Positions 47,905 through 57,885 of a DNA stretch of 64,000 nucleotides are shown in pieces. The translations under genes and the position numbers were made by a program. The notes below the pieces were generated by a model that worked only from the letters and a program-made list of their open reading frames with translations, was not told the DNA's origin and searched no databases. Source of the DNA: Tsukamurella conjunctivitidis (GTDB lineage Bacteria; Actinomycetota; Actinomycetes; Mycobacteriales; Mycobacteriaceae); NCBI RefSeq assembly GCF_007858475.1, contig NZ_VIGX01000015.1:1-64000 (forward strand), given 5' to 3'. Within the stretch, counting starts at the first letter, position 1, and each line of letters starts with the position of its first letter.

Positions 47905-48654
47905 TCAGTACCGCGCGTCCTCGTCGTCCGCCGCCGGCGCTCGGGACGGCTCGGAGGCCTCGACCTCGACGACCGGAGCGACGACCACCGCGGGCGCGAC
48001 GACCGCGGGCGGCACCGCGACCGTCGGAGCTGCGACGACGCGCGCCGGGCGCGGCTGGCGGGGCTGCGCCGCCTTCGCGACCTCGCTCGCGGTGCGCAGG
48101 GCGAACTTCGGCAGGCTGGACAGCAGATCGGTCACCGGCTCGGCGACGGTATTCGCCGCGCCGACCACGTTCTCGATGTCGCCCAGGCGCTGACCCATGG
48201 CGGCGATCGTCGGCGTGAGCTTGTTCATCGCCTCGGTCACCTCGGCGAGCTTCTGCACCACACCGTCCTCCGCGGTGAAGGCGTCGACGATGCCACCCTC
48301 GCGGGTGGCACGGTCGAGCGGACCGTCGGGCCGGATCACCCGGTCGACGGGGCCGCCCTCGTCGAACAGGTCCGCCACCCGATCGGCCGCGCCGCCGGGC
48401 CCCACGACGCGGTGGATGGCGCCGTCGTCACTGAGCAGGTCGGAGACGCGGTGCACTATGTGGGGGACGCGCTGCGCGGCGGTGATCAGGTTCTCGTGGC
48501 GGGTGCCGCCGGCGGAGCCGGGATCGATCGTGTCCGCGGCCATCGCGACGGCGTCCCGCGCGACGCCCAAGGAGGCCTCGGCGGCGGCGAGACCCAGGCC
48601 CGCCGCAGCCAGCCCGAGACGGGCGGGGGCGAGCAGTGCTTTCGGAAACTCCAT
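47905..48654 (-). CDS. hypothetical helical protein with Ala/Val/Pro tail
   Basis: 249 residues from the ATG at 48654. An N-terminal amphipathic region (LLAPARLGLAAAGLGLAAAE) is followed by a charged middle with repeated GP..RV.. phrases (HRVVGPGGAADRVADLF, VDRVIRPDGPLDRATREG). A coiled coil EAMNKLTPTIAAMGQRL follows, then a low-complexity Ala/Val/Pro tail. No signal peptide seen. It resembles uncharacterised actinobacterial proteins with degenerate membrane-associating N-termini. Function unknown. Confidence 0.78.
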   Translation of the reverse strand: MEFPKALLAPARLGLAAAGLGLAAAEASLGVARDAVAMAADTIDPGSAGGTRHENLITAAQRVPHIVHRVSDLLSDDGAIHRVVGPGGAADRVADLFDEGGPVDRVIRPDGPLDRATREGGIVDAFTAEDGVVQKLAEVTEAMNKLTPTIAAMGQRLGDIENVVGAANTVAEPVTDLLSSLPKFALRTASEVAKAAQPRQPRPARVVAAPTVAVPPAVVAPAVVVAPVVEVEASEPSRAPAADDEDARY

Positions 48655-48706
48655 GGATCCAGCGTAGCGCCGATCCGCGATACCGGAATCAGGAGAATCC
48701 CTGACG

Positions 48707-49093
48707 TCAACCACCGGACGCCGGGGTGACGACGTAGGTCACGTCGCCGTCGTCGGACGAGATACCGACGGTGAAGCCGTTGCCGCGGTACACGGCACCG
48801 ACGCGTCCGGCGTCGAGCGGCACGCCCGGCGCGACGGGGACCAGACCGGCCGCGATCAGTGCACGGGCGGCCGCGACCGTGTCGCGCCCCTCGACGGTGA
48901 CCCGCCACATCGTGTGGCCGACCTCGATGGTCTCCGCCTTGCGGACTTCGCCGACGATCGGGACCTGCTGCGCGGGGAAGGTCGCGGGCAGCACGACCGG
49001 CCTCGGCGCGGGGCCCCCGCAGCCGGCGGAGAGGACCGCGGAGACGACGAGGGCGGCGCCGATGCCGGCGCCGCCCTGCTTCGTGCGATGCAT
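48707..49093 (-). CDS. putative lipoprotein (128 aa)
   Basis: Signal peptide with lipobox LSAGC (about residues 21-25). The mature part is about 100 residues of alpha/beta character (VPIVGEVRKAETIEVGHTMW, VAAARALIAAGLVPVAPG, VYRGNGFTVGISSDDGDVTY). Likely cell-envelope lipoprotein of unknown role. It lies in a minus-strand run with 5 bp to the DUF3618 gene upstream. Confidence 0.85.
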   Translation of the reverse strand: MHRTKQGGAGIGAALVVSAVLSAGCGGPAPRPVVLPATFPAQQVPIVGEVRKAETIEVGHTMWRVTVEGRDTVAAARALIAAGLVPVAPGVPLDAGRVGAVYRGNGFTVGISSDDGDVTYVVTPASGG

Positions 49094-49098
49094 GCGGG

Positions 49099-49374
49099 TC
49101 AGAGCGAGATCTTGCCCTCGGCGATCGCGCGGATGAGCTGCTTCTCGCGGCGGGCCCGCTTGAAGCGCGCGCCCACCACGAGCGCCGCCAGTACCGCGAT
49201 GCCCGCCGCTGCGGCCAGCACCGGCGGCTTGGTCACGGTGGCGACCACCGACTGCTGCGCCTGCTCGGCGAGCTTGCGCGGATCCGCGCGCTCCCCCAGC
49301 TGGTCCAGCGTCGCCGCCAGCTGCTCCCGGGCGCGCTCGATGTCGCGCTCGATGCTCTCGGTGTCACGTGCCAC
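49099..49374 (-). CDS. DUF3618 membrane protein
   Basis: 91 residues. The amphipathic start ESIERDIERAREQLAATLDQ followed by RADPRKLAEQA is diagnostic for DUF3618, then one membrane helix (PVLAAAAGIAVLAALVVGA) and a basic cytosolic end. Widespread in mycolate actinobacteria; role unknown, perhaps envelope-associated. Confidence 0.88.
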   Translation of the reverse strand: MARDTESIERDIERAREQLAATLDQLGERADPRKLAEQAQQSVVATVTKPPVLAAAAGIAVLAALVVGARFKRARREKQLIRAIAEGKISL

Positions 49375-49391
49375 TTCGCTCTACCTCCGGG

Positions 49392-50393
49392 TCAGCCGGC
49401 CTGCAAATACTTCTCCGACTCTAGACCAGCGGCCGCGACGGCAGTGCTCTGCGGGGCCCGGGCGGCGCGATCCGGCTCCGCGGGCAGGGCGAAGGTGGCC
49501 TGGACCTGCAGCCATTGCGCCAGCACCTGGCAGCCGGTGAGTTCGTAGTCCTCGTGTCGCAGCCGGGCGAGCGGCTCGGTCGCGTAGGCGGTGTGGCGGT
49601 CACCGCGCAGGTTGTAGTCGCGGCCGCGGTAGCGCACGCGCGGCAGGTAGCCGAGGATCTCCCGGCCGGCCGTGCGGAGCCGGTCGACGTCGCGCCGCCA
49701 CTGCCGGGTTCCGAAGGCGGTACGGGTGGCGTTCTGGAAGCGGTGCCCGAGGTACTCCCCGGCGGCGCGGGGCGCCCAGGTCGCCAGGTCGCGCAGCGCC
49801 AGGTAGGCGGTGGCGTCGGCGATGTCGCGGACGAAGGAGTCGACGCTGGCGTTGCAGATCACGTCCTGCGGGTGCGAGATCCACTGCAGCGGCAGCCCGG
49901 CGGGCACCGACGGGCCGTCCCCGGCGACGCCGGAGCCGCACAGGGCCGGGTCGGTGCCGTGCGGACGCTCGGGATCCGAGATCAATCCGACGGCGAGCAC
50001 ATGCGCCAGCACGGGCCCTCCGACGACAGAGTCCATCGCGCCGAGCACCCGGCGCACGACCGTGCACCCCTGTGAGTAGCCGATGAGGACGACCGGCCCG
50101 TCGGCCTCCGTCATCGCGGTGAGCAGTCGCTCGACACCGATGGAGACGGATTCCGCGAAGGAGATGCCGTCGCGGGCCGGAACCGGGCCGTACGACGCGG
50201 GATAGCCGACCCAGCGCCCGGCGAAGCGGTCGTCGAGTTCGGCCACGACATGACTGAGCATGCCGGTCACCTCGGTGCGGGGATCGTCGATCCAGGATTC
50301 GCCCGTGCCCCCGACCGCGAGCACGGTGATCCGGGCCCGGCCGGCGTCCGCCGGTCGCCGGGCCGCCCTGCTGTGGACGGTCAGCGTGTTCAT
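49392..50393 (-). CDS. cutinase-like serine esterase (PE-PPE domain type)
   Basis: 333 residues. Alpha/beta hydrolase with nucleophile GYSQGC (after VVLIGYS) and an N-terminal VLAVGGTGESW turn. Candidate Asp in LISDPERPHG or QDVICNASVD and His in HRF or NLRGDRHTAY. There is no signal peptide. It resembles the PE-PPE/LysB-like group that acts on mycolate or other lipid esters. Monocistronic in appearance, 80 bp from the Nei2 stop. Confidence 0.75.
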   Translation of the reverse strand: MNTLTVHSRAARRPADAGRARITVLAVGGTGESWIDDPRTEVTGMLSHVVAELDDRFAGRWVGYPASYGPVPARDGISFAESVSIGVERLLTAMTEADGPVVLIGYSQGCTVVRRVLGAMDSVVGGPVLAHVLAVGLISDPERPHGTDPALCGSGVAGDGPSVPAGLPLQWISHPQDVICNASVDSFVRDIADATAYLALRDLATWAPRAAGEYLGHRFQNATRTAFGTRQWRRDVDRLRTAGREILGYLPRVRYRGRDYNLRGDRHTAYATEPLARLRHEDYELTGCQVLAQWLQVQATFALPAEPDRAARAPQSTAVAAAGLESEKYLQAG

Positions 50394-50473
50394 GGAACAA
50401 CCCTTGCGTCCCCGGATGAGAGGCAGCTGAAATCCATGTTAAGAAACCGGTGATGTGTCCGAGCTAACAGGGC

Positions 50474-51277
50474 TCAGCTCTGACAAGTGGGACACCAGTA
50501 CAGGTTCCGCGCCTCCATCACCTCGGTCCGCACCGGCGTGCCGCATACGCGGCACGGATCACCCGTGCGCCGGTAGACGTAGGTCCGGGGCCGATCCTCG
50601 GCGTACGACGGTGCGCCGTGGTCGTGTTCGGGGCGCACGACGTGCATGCGCCCTCGCGCGACGCCGATCGGCATGAGCGCGACCAGGTCCGCCCAGATCT
50701 CGTCGAACTCGGCGCGGGAGATCTCGCGACCCTCGCGGTGCGGGTCGATCCCGGCGCGGAAGAGCACCTCGGCCCGGTAGACGTTGCCGACGCCCGCCAT
50801 GACCTTCTGGTCCATGAGCAGCGCGCCGATCGGTCGGCGGGAGCGCTCGATGCGCCGTCGCGCGTCCTCCGGATCGGAGTCCGGCCGCAGCGGGTCGGGC
50901 CCCAGGCGGGCGAGCACCCCGTCGACCTGCTCCTCGGTGACGAGCTCGCACGCGGTGGGGCCGCGCAGGTCGGTGCCCCCACGGGGCCCGACGATCCGCA
51001 TGCGGACCTGCCCCACCGGAGCGGGCGGCGCACCGTCGGGCAGGTCGAAGTCGGTGAAGGCGCCGTACAGGCCGAGGTGGACGTGGACGATCGCGCCCCC
51101 GGAGTAGCGGTGCCACAGGTGCTTGCCCCAGGAATCGGCGCGCTCGAAGACGCGCCCGTCGAGTCGCTTCGCCTCCGGCGCGAACCGTCCCTGCGGGCTG
51201 GAGACGCGGACGCCCTCGCCCGCGAACAGTGCGTCGTGGGCGAGGGCGAGCCGGTGGAGTGTGTGCCCCTCGGGCAT
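50474..51277 (-). CDS. nei2: Fpg/Nei-family DNA glycosylase (Nei2-like)
   Basis: 267 residues. N-terminal PEGHT (catalytic Pro2, Glu3), Lys in DSWGKHLWHRY, the H2TH region LMDQKVMAGVGNVYRAEVL and the zinc finger CRVCGT...WCPTCQ are all present, so the enzyme should be active on oxidised bases. It follows rpiB by 22 bp on the same strand, an arrangement shared with M. tuberculosis as I recall it (Rv2464c-Rv2465c). Confidence 0.92.
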   Translation of the reverse strand: MPEGHTLHRLALAHDALFAGEGVRVSSPQGRFAPEAKRLDGRVFERADSWGKHLWHRYSGGAIVHVHLGLYGAFTDFDLPDGAPPAPVGQVRMRIVGPRGGTDLRGPTACELVTEEQVDGVLARLGPDPLRPDSDPEDARRRIERSRRPIGALLMDQKVMAGVGNVYRAEVLFRAGIDPHREGREISRAEFDEIWADLVALMPIGVARGRMHVVRPEHDHGAPSYAEDRPRTYVYRRTGDPCRVCGTPVRTEVMEARNLYWCPTCQS

Positions 51278-51299
51278 CGTCGGCGGGTGGCCCGGCCGG

Positions 51300-51782
51300 T
51301 CAGGCCTCGGGCGCGCCCGGGACGGCGGGTGCGACGCCCGTGCGCTCGTACTCCGCGAGGATGTCGATGCGGCGCTGGTGCCGCTCCTCGTCCGACCACG
51401 GGGTCGACAGGAAGGCGTCGACGATCGCGAGTGCCTCGTCCTTGCTGTGCATGCGGCCGCCGATGCCGATGAGCTGCGCGTTGTTGTGCTGGCGCGCGAG
51501 CTGTGCGGTCTCGACGCTCCAGGCGAGGGCGCAGCGGGCGCCGGGCACCTTGTTCGCCGCGATCTGCTCGCCGTTGCCGCTGCCGCCGAGCACGATGCCG
51601 AGGCTGCCCGGGTCGGCGACGACCCGCTTGGCGGCGTCGATGCAGAACGCGGGGTAGTCGTCGAGGGCGTCGTAGGTGTGGGCGCCGCAGTCGACGACCT
51701 CGTGGCCGCCCGCCGTCAGGTGCTCGATGATCTGGGACTTCAGTTCGAATCCGGCGTGGTCGCCGCCGAGGTAAACGCGCAT
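51300..51782 (-). CDS. rpiB: ribose-5-phosphate isomerase B
   Basis: 160 residues from the ATG at 51782 (the frame is open upstream but MRVYLGGDHAGFELK is the family start). LacAB_rpiB fold with YDALDDYPAF and GGSGNGEQIAANKVPG, where the Glu serves as base in the mycobacterial enzyme. ALAWSVETAQLARQHNNAQ contains the substrate-binding Arg/His/Asn. It interconverts ribose 5-phosphate and ribulose 5-phosphate in the pentose phosphate pathway. Confidence 0.95.
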   Translation of the reverse strand: MRVYLGGDHAGFELKSQIIEHLTAGGHEVVDCGAHTYDALDDYPAFCIDAAKRVVADPGSLGIVLGGSGNGEQIAANKVPGARCALAWSVETAQLARQHNNAQLIGIGGRMHSKDEALAIVDAFLSTPWSDEERHQRRIDILAEYERTGVAPAVPGAPEA

Positions 51783-51830
51783 GGACACAAGTCTGACACG
51801 CGTCGCGCGAGCATCCGAAGGCGGCACAGC

Positions 51831-51836
51831 CTACAT
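51831..51836 (+). promoter_or_regulatory. -10 box for the M48 protease gene
   Basis: TACATT, 8 bases before the ATG at 51845, in the 62-bp gap divergent to rpiB. A nearly leaderless transcript is suggested, as no Shine-Dalgarno is visible. Confidence 0.35.
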
Positions 51837-51844
51837 TCGATGGC

Positions 51845-53422
51845 ATGGATGACAGCACCGAGCAGACACCGGGCCGGGAGCCGCAGGGCGACTCCTCCCC
51901 CTCTGCGTCCGCCCGCAGCGGGGCCTTCAGCACCGAACCCGACGAGACGTCGATGCCGAGCACCGGCTTCTTCCCCGTCGTGCAGCGCCCGGAGCCGGCC
52001 GCGACCGCGTCTCCGGCGCCGTCCGACGCGGCGACCTCAGCCATCCCCGCGGCGGACTTCCCGACCGAACGACACCATTCGGGCGGGCACCACGCACTGC
52101 CCGAGCTGGGCGCACACGACCCGTCGGTCACCGCGGGCCTGGGCGTACCGGGCGCGCCGTCGGACGGACCGCACGTCGGCGCGGGCCACTTCCACGGCGC
52201 CCACCTCCCCCGTGGGCAGTTCCCCGGCGGGCCGGGCGGCCCGGTCCCACCCGTGGCGCAGCCCCCGCTCTACGCGGGCGCGCCGCGGCGTCATCCCTGG
52301 GAGATCCCGCTGCTCGTGATCGTCATCCTGGTGACCGTCCTGATCTACGGCGGCGCACTCCTGCTGGCCGCCTTCGGTGTCGTCAACGAGTACCTGCTGC
52401 TGGCGCTGGTGGTGCCGATCCTCCTCTGGCTCGGTCGAGGCCTGACCTGGGCGTCGCCCCGCGTCCAGGGCGTGCAGATGACGCCGACGCAGTTCCCCGA
52501 GGGGTACCGCATGGTGCGCGAGGCGGCCGCCCGGTACGGCATGCGCGAGGTCCCCGACGCCTTCGTCGTGATCGGCAACGGGCAGATCAACGCCTTCGCC
52601 TCCGGTCACGGCTTCCGCCGCTTCGTGGTGGTCTACAGCGACCTGTTCGAGATCGGCGGCGAGGCGCGCGACCCCGACGCGCTGGCGTACATCATCGGCC
52701 ACGAGGTCGGGCACATCGCCGCCGGCCACGTCTCCTACTGGCGGCAGGTCGGCTCCTTCGCGATGGGATATCTGCCGGTGATCGGCGCGGCGCTGTCCCG
52801 CTCGCAGGAGTACACCGCGGACAACTACGGCTACTTCAACCAGCCGGCGGGCACCCCCGGAGGCATGGGCGTCCTCGGCGCCGGTAAGTACCTCGGCAAG
52901 GAGGTCGACTTCGACCAGCTCGCCGACCGCGCGTCGACCGACAAGGGCTTCTTCACCTGGCTGGTGAACCTCACCGCCTCGCACCCCGTGCTCACCTGGC
53001 GCGCGGCCGCGCTGCGCAACCGCACCAAGGCCGGCTCGCTCTGGTTCGCGCCCAGCGGCCCTCTGCGCGGCACCGGCGGCGGCGCGGTCGTGCCCGCCGG
53101 CCCGGTCCCGACGTACACCCAGCAGGAGGTGCTCGCCCCCGCGCCGGGCGCGGCACCGCAGGTTCCCGCCGCCCACGGGTTCGTGCACCACGGCCCCTCG
53201 CCCGCGTACCCGCCTGCACAGCCCGGTCAGCCCACTCAGCAGGCCTATCCGGGCCAGCAGCACCCGCAGGGCGGCCAGTCCCAGCCGTACCCGGAGGGCG
53301 GTTACTTCGCGCAACGCCATCAGCAGTCGCAGGACGACTCCGGGTCGCAGACGGAACCGGGCGCCGACGACCGTCCCGGCAACCCGGGCACGCCGCCGCC
53401 GAACGGCCCCGCCGGCTCCTGA
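51845..53422 (+). CDS. M48-family membrane metalloprotease
   Basis: 525 residues. The first 140 are acidic, Pro-rich and disordered. Two membrane helices follow (LLVIVILVTVLIYGGALLLA, EYLLLALVVPILLWLG). The peptidase domain has the zinc motif HEVGH (about residue 286), preceded by YIIG and followed by the third ligand region SQEYTADNY. A long Gln/Pro tail ends the protein. HtpX-like membrane quality control is likely. It sits between rpiB and the DsbA-like gene. Confidence 0.9.
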   Translation: MDDSTEQTPGREPQGDSSPSASARSGAFSTEPDETSMPSTGFFPVVQRPEPAATASPAPSDAATSAIPAADFPTERHHSGGHHALPELGAHDPSVTAGLGVPGAPSDGPHVGAGHFHGAHLPRGQFPGGPGGPVPPVAQPPLYAGAPRRHPWEIPLLVIVILVTVLIYGGALLLAAFGVVNEYLLLALVVPILLWLGRGLTWASPRVQGVQMTPTQFPEGYRMVREAAARYGMREVPDAFVVIGNGQINAFASGHGFRRFVVVYSDLFEIGGEARDPDALAYIIGHEVGHIAAGHVSYWRQVGSFAMGYLPVIGAALSRSQEYTADNYGYFNQPAGTPGGMGVLGAGKYLGKEVDFDQLADRASTDKGFFTWLVNLTASHPVLTWRAAALRNRTKAGSLWFAPSGPLRGTGGGAVVPAGPVPTYTQQEVLAPAPGAAPQVPAAHGFVHHGPSPAYPPAQPGQPTQQAYPGQQHPQGGQSQPYPEGGYFAQRHQQSQDDSGSQTEPGADDRPGNPGTPPPNGPAGS

Positions 53423-53482
53423 GCCCCGAGCAGCGAAGAACCCCGCCGATCGATCGGCGGGGTTCTTCGCTGTTCGGGGCTC
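53421..53482. terminator. long bidirectional terminator
   Basis: Perfect 19-bp arms (53431-53449 and 53454-53472) with a TCGA loop, extended outside by GAGCCCC/GGGGCTC. It overlaps the stop codons of both convergent genes. Confidence 0.92.
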
Positions 53483-54110
53483 AGTCGAACGTGGGCTCCT
53501 CGTGGCGGGAGCGCTTGAGCTCGAAGAAGTGCGGGTAGCTCGCGAGCAGGACCGCTCCGTCCCAGACCCGGCCGGCGTCGTCGCCGCGCGGGATGCGGGA
53601 GAGGACGGGGCCGAAGAACGCGGTGCCGTTGACGTGGATGGTCGGGGTGCCGACGTCATCACCGACCTTGTCCATACCGGCGTGGTGGCTCTCCCGCAGC
53701 GCAGCGTCGAAGTCGGTGCTGTTGGCCGCCGCGGCGAGGTCCGACTCCAGGCCGGTCTCGGCGAGGGATTCGGCGATCACCACGGCGAGATCCTTGTTCT
53801 GCTGGTTGTGGATCCGGGTGCCCATGGCCGTGTACAGCTTCGGCAGTACCTCCTCGCCGTGGCGCTGCGCGGCGGCGATGAGCACGCGCACCGGCCCCCA
53901 CGCCGTCTTCATCAGCTCCTGGTAGATCTCGGGCAGGTCCTCGCGGCCCTCGTTGAGGACGGCGAGGCTCATCACGTGGAACTGCACGTCGATGTCGCGC
54001 ACCTGCTCGACCTCGAGGATCCAGCGCGAGGTGATCCAACACCACGGGCACAGCGGGTCGAACCAGAATTCGACGCGATCCTTGGCGGTGGACGGGGCGG
54101 TATCGGTCAC
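53481..54110 (-). CDS. DsbA-family mycothiol-dependent oxidoreductase (Rv2466c-like)
   Basis: 209 residues from the GTG at 54110 after AGGAG. Thioredoxin fold with active site CPWC in [15 protein letters not shown] and a helical insertion ([20 protein letters not shown]). The cis-Pro region is [13 protein letters not shown]. The family reduces with mycothiol and includes the M. tuberculosis nitroreductase Rv2466c, which activates thienopyrimidine prodrugs. Gene order next to pepN supports orthology. Confidence 0.9.
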   Translation of the reverse strand: MTDTAPSTAKDRVEFWFDPLCPWCWITSRWILEVEQVRDIDVQFHVMSLAVLNEGREDLPEIYQELMKTAWGPVRVLIAAAQRHGEEVLPKLYTAMGTRIHNQQNKDLAVVIAESLAETGLESDLAAAANSTDFDAALRESHHAGMDKVGDDVGTPTIHVNGTAFFGPVLSRIPRGDDAGRVWDGAVLLASYPHFFELKRSRHEEPTFD

Positions 54111-54285
54111 TGCGGCTCCTGCTCGTGGGACGGGGCGTTCGAAGTAGATCCTGCTCCTCGATGCAACGCCGCGCACGGCGATCTGCTTCCCGCGCGGGCA
54201 CGGCGCGCCGCCGGGTGGCATTGTGGGACGGGTCGAGCCGGTCCGCCCGGCACCCTGTCCGTCGAGCCAAGAAGGAGCCTCACCT

Positions 54286-56853
54286 TTGTCCGCGCCCAAT
54301 CTCACCCGGGTCCAGGCCGCCGAGCGCGCCGCGATCGTCGCCGTCTCGCGCTACGCCATCGACCTCGACCTCACCGACGGGGCGGACGCCCCCGGCGAGA
54401 AGACCTTCGGGTCGACCACGACGATCACCTTCACGGCGACGCCGGGCGCGGAGACCTTCATCGACCTCATCGCCAGCGGCATCACCGCCACGCTCAACGG
54501 CCGTCCGGTGGACACCTCCGGCTACACCGAGGAGGGCGGACTCGCTCTGCACGGCCTCGCCGCCGAGAACGAGCTCGTGGTCTCCGGCCGGTTCTTCTAC
54601 TCCAACACCGGCGAGGGACTGCACCGGTTCGTCGATCCGACCGACGCCGCGGTGTACCTGTACTCCCAGTTCGAGACGGCCGACGCCAAGCGCATGTTCG
54701 CGTGCTTCGACCAGCCCGATCTCAAGGCCGTCTTCGACGTGAGCGTCACGGCACCGTCGGCCTGGACCGTGGTGACGGGCGGCGCGGAGGCGACGCGCGA
54801 GCCGCTGCCGACCGGTGCGCACCGCTGGACCTTCGTCACGACCGAGCCGATGTCGACCTACCTGGTGGCGCTCATCGCCGGGCCGTACGCGGTGTGGAGC
54901 GACGCCTACACGGACGAGCACGGCACGATCGACCTGCGCCTGTTCTGCCGCGCGAGCCTCGCGGAGTACATGGACGCCGAGCGCCTGTTCACCGAGACCA
55001 AGCAGGGTTTCGGCTTCTACCACAAGAACTTCGGCATCCCCTACGCCTTCGGCAAGTACGACCAGCTGTTCGTCCCCGAGTTCAACGCCGGCGCCATGGA
55101 GAACGCCGGCGCCGTCACCTTCCTGGAGGACTACGTCTTCCGGTCGAAGGTCACGCGCTACCTGTACGAGCGCCGCTGCGAGACGGTGCTGCACGAGATG
55201 GCGCACATGTGGTTCGGCGATCTGGTCACCATGCGTTGGTGGGACGACCTCTGGCTGAACGAGTCCTTCGCGACCTTCGCCTCCGTCCTCAGCCAGGCCG
55301 AGGCCACCGAGTACACCGCCGCGTGGACCACCTTCGCGAACGTCGAGAAGTCGTGGGCGTACCGCCAGGATCAACTGCCCTCGACGCACCCCGTCGCGGC
55401 CGACATCCCCGACCTGCAGGCCGTGGAGGTCAACTTCGACGGCATCACCTACGCCAAGGGCGCGTCGGTGCTCAAGCAGCTGGTCGCCTACGTGGGCCTC
55501 GAACCCTTCCTCGCGGGCCTGCGCACGTACTTCGTGGAGCACAAGTTCGGTAACGCCACCTTCGACGACCTCCTGCGCGCGCTGGAGGCCTCGTCGGGCC
55601 GCGACCTGTCGGACTGGGGCGCGCAGTGGCTCAAGACCACCGGCATCAACATCCTGCGCCCCGACTTCGACGTCGACGAGGCAGGGAACTTCACCCGGTT
55701 CACCATCGTCCAGGAGGGCGCGCAGCCCGGCGCGGGCGAGCTCCGCACGCATCGCCTGGCCGTGGGCGTCTACGCCGACGAGGACGGGAAGCTGGTGCGT
55801 ACGCAGCGCGTTGAGCTCGACGTCGCCGGCGAGCGCACCGACGTTCCGGAGTTGGTCGGCGTGCACCGCGGCGAGCTGGTGCTCATCAACGACGACGACC
55901 TCACCTACTGCTCGGTGCGGCTGGACCCGGTCTCGCTCGCGACGGTCACGAGCCGGATCGCCGACATCGCCGAGTCGCTCCCCCGCACCCTCGGGTGGTC
56001 GGCGGCGTGGGAGATGACACGGCAGGCCGAGATGCGGGCCCGCGACTTCGTGGAGCTGGTGCTGGGCGGCATCGGCGCCGAAACCGAGGTGGGCGTGGTG
56101 CAGCGCGTCGTGCTGCAGGCGCAGACGGCCGTCGAGTCCTACGCCGATCCGGCATGGGCCGCGGCGGAGGGCCGCGAGCGGCTCGCCTCCGGCCTGCTGC
56201 GGCTGGCCCGCGAGGCCGAGGCCGGCTCCGACTTCCAGCTCGCGTTCGTCAACGCCCTGGCGGCGTCCGCCCTGGGCCGCGCCGAGGTCGAGGCACTGCG
56301 CGCACTGTACGACGGTGCCGAGCCCGGCTCCGTGGGGCTGGACGGGCTGACCGTCGACACCGATCTGCGGTGGCGCCTGCTGACGGCCCTGGCGCGCGCC
56401 GGTGCCGCCGGCGCCGAGGAGATCGAGGCCGAAGCACTCCGTGACCCGACCGCCGCCGGCGAGCGTTCCGCGGCCGCCGCGCTGGCCGCGCGACCGGACG
56501 TCCGGGTCAAGGAGGAGGCCTGGGAGAAGGTCTTCGGCGACGACTCGCTGTCGAACACGTTGACCCGTGCGATCGCGGCCGGCATCGTCGCACCGGGCCA
56601 GGGCGAGCTCCTGGCTCCGTTCACGGCGCGCTATTTCGCGGCGATCGACGAGGTGTGGGGCCGCCGCTCCTCCGAGGTCGCGCAGACGGTGGTCGTGGGC
56701 CTGTACCCGTCGTGGGACATCTCCGACGAGGCCGTGGCCGCCGCGGACGCGTGGCTCGCGGGCGAGCACCCGTCGGCGCTGCGCCGCCTGGTGCTCGAGG
56801 GACGCGCCGGCATCGTCCGCTCGCTCGCAGCGCGGGCCTTCGATCGGGTCTGA
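54286..56853 (+). CDS. pepN: aminopeptidase N
   Basis: 855 residues from the TTG at 54286 with AAGGAG upstream. M1-family motifs: GAMEN (about residue 269), the zinc site HEMAH with MWFGD (about 302) and the downstream NESFA Glu. The catalytic Tyr region is [13 protein letters not shown]-terminal ERAP1-like helical domain completes it. Cytosolic removal of N-terminal residues from peptides. Divergent from the DsbA-like gene as in mycobacteria. Confidence 0.95.
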   Translation: MSAPNLTRVQAAERAAIVAVSRYAIDLDLTDGADAPGEKTFGSTTTITFTATPGAETFIDLIASGITATLNGRPVDTSGYTEEGGLALHGLAAENELVVSGRFFYSNTGEGLHRFVDPTDAAVYLYSQFETADAKRMFACFDQPDLKAVFDVSVTAPSAWTVVTGGAEATREPLPTGAHRWTFVTTEPMSTYLVALIAGPYAVWSDAYTDEHGTIDLRLFCRASLAEYMDAERLFTETKQGFGFYHKNFGIPYAFGKYDQLFVPEFNAGAMENAGAVTFLEDYVFRSKVTRYLYERRCETVLHEMAHMWFGDLVTMRWWDDLWLNESFATFASVLSQAEATEYTAAWTTFANVEKSWAYRQDQLPSTHPVAADIPDLQAVEVNFDGITYAKGASVLKQLVAYVGLEPFLAGLRTYFVEHKFGNATFDDLLRALEASSGRDLSDWGAQWLKTTGINILRPDFDVDEAGNFTRFTIVQEGAQPGAGELRTHRLAVGVYADEDGKLVRTQRVELDVAGERTDVPELVGVHRGELVLINDDDLTYCSVRLDPVSLATVTSRIADIAESLPRTLGWSAAWEMTRQAEMRARDFVELVLGGIGAETEVGVVQRVVLQAQTAVESYADPAWAAAEGRERLASGLLRLAREAEAGSDFQLAFVNALAASALGRAEVEALRALYDGAEPGSVGLDGLTVDTDLRWRLLTALARAGAAGAEEIEAEALRDPTAAGERSAAAALAARPDVRVKEEAWEKVFGDDSLSNTLTRAIAAGIVAPGQGELLAPFTARYFAAIDEVWGRRSSEVAQTVVVGLYPSWDISDEAVAAADAWLAGEHPSALRRLVLEGRAGIVRSLAARAFDRV

Positions 56854-56865
56854 CGGCGCAACGAC

Positions 56866-56899
56866 CGCGGCCCCGGGATCATCCGATCCCGGGGCCGCG
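56866..56899. terminator. bidirectional terminator after pepN
   Basis: Perfect 15-bp stem CGCGGCCCCGGGATC/GATCCCGGGGCCGCG with a 4-nt loop, between the convergent stops at 56853 and 56912. Confidence 0.92.
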
Positions 56900-56911
56900 T
56901 CGTCGTGCGGG

Positions 56912-57373
56912 TCAGCTGATGAACGGGTGACCGCTCACGGTCTTGCCGGGATCGTCCTGGATCACGTCCCAGTGCTCGACGATCTTGCCGTTCGCGACGC
57001 GGAAGATGTCGGCGACCGCCTGCGCCTTGCCGTCGTAGACCGACTTCGCGTAGACGACCACGACGTCGCCGTCCGCGACGACGCGCACGATGGACGTGCT
57101 GTACTTCGGGTCCTTCACGACCGGCCCGAGCACGGCGACGAATGCGTCCCGGCCGTCGGCGACGCCCGGATTGTGCTGGATGTAGTGGTCGCCGATGTAG
57201 CGCTGCGCCGCGCCGGCGATGTCGCGTTGCACGAAGCCCTCGGTGTAGAACGCGGTGACCACCTCCTTCGGCGTCGACGGGGCGGCGCTCGCCTGCGCGG
57301 CGACGCCGAGCACCAGGGCGCCGACCGTGAGCACCGCGGCGACGGCGTTGCGGATCGTCCGGTTGAGGTTCAT
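56912..57373 (-). CDS. secreted SnoaL-like (NTF2-fold) protein
   Basis: 153 residues from the ATG at 57373 (57388 possible). Signal peptide ending AQASA-AP. The mature domain has the NTF2/SnoaL pattern: VVTAFYTEGFVQRDIAGAA, YIQHNPGVADGRDAFVAVL, DIFRVANGKIVEHWDVIQD. Secreted members are predicted but their substrates unknown. Own transcription unit, divergent from the YchJ-like gene. Confidence 0.88.
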   Translation of the reverse strand: MNLNRTIRNAVAAVLTVGALVLGVAAQASAAPSTPKEVVTAFYTEGFVQRDIAGAAQRYIGDHYIQHNPGVADGRDAFVAVLGPVVKDPKYSTSIVRVVADGDVVVVYAKSVYDGKAQAVADIFRVANGKIVEHWDVIQDDPGKTVSGHPFIS

Positions 57374-57469
57374 ACCGTGTCCATTCATTGAAACTTCAAT
57401 ACTTCGATTCGATCAGAACACGACTGAGCCGCGTGCACAACGTGACGGCCATCGCCGTACGCTGCACGA

Positions 57470-57793
57470 ATGGACGAGCACCACATCCCCGACACCGCGG
57501 AGGCCTTGATGCGCTCCCGGTTCGCCGCCTTCCGCGACGGCGACGCGGCGTGGTTGCTCGCGTCCTGGCACCCGAGCACCCGCCCGGCGGAGCTCGATCT
57601 CGACGAGGACGTGCGCTGGCGCGGCCTGCAGATCGTCGACACCGTCGCCGGCGGAGCGACCGACCGGACGGGCGTCGTGGAGTTCCGCGCCACCTACCTG
57701 GCCGACGGCGAGTTCGGCGTGCTGCACGAGCGGTCCCGATTCGTGCGCGAGGACGGTCGATGGTGGTACGTCGACGGGGAGCACTTCGACTGA
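57470..57793 (+). CDS. YchJ-like (UPF0225) protein
   Basis: 107 residues. The NTF2-like core DTAEALMRSRFAAFRDGDA, LLASWHPSTRP and VEFRATYLADGEFGVLHERS matches the YchJ middle domain. The usual N-terminal Cys-rich SEC-C motif is absent, as in many actinobacterial members. The ATG at 57470 lacks a strong Shine-Dalgarno. Function unknown. Confidence 0.82.
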   Translation: MDEHHIPDTAEALMRSRFAAFRDGDAAWLLASWHPSTRPAELDLDEDVRWRGLQIVDTVAGGATDRTGVVEFRATYLADGEFGVLHERSRFVREDGRWWYVDGEHFD

Positions 57794-57885
57794 CCCCGGC
57801 GCGATACCGCCGCATACCGGTGCATACCAGCCGCCGTTCCCGAACCCCGCGCGTCATAGTTAGAGGATCTTGTTAGCGTGGAGAA

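Noticed and set aside
49392-50393. Chromosomal esterase as a second prophage LysB
   Set aside because: It lies amid conserved chromosomal genes 19 kb past attR with no phage neighbours, so it is treated as a host enzyme.
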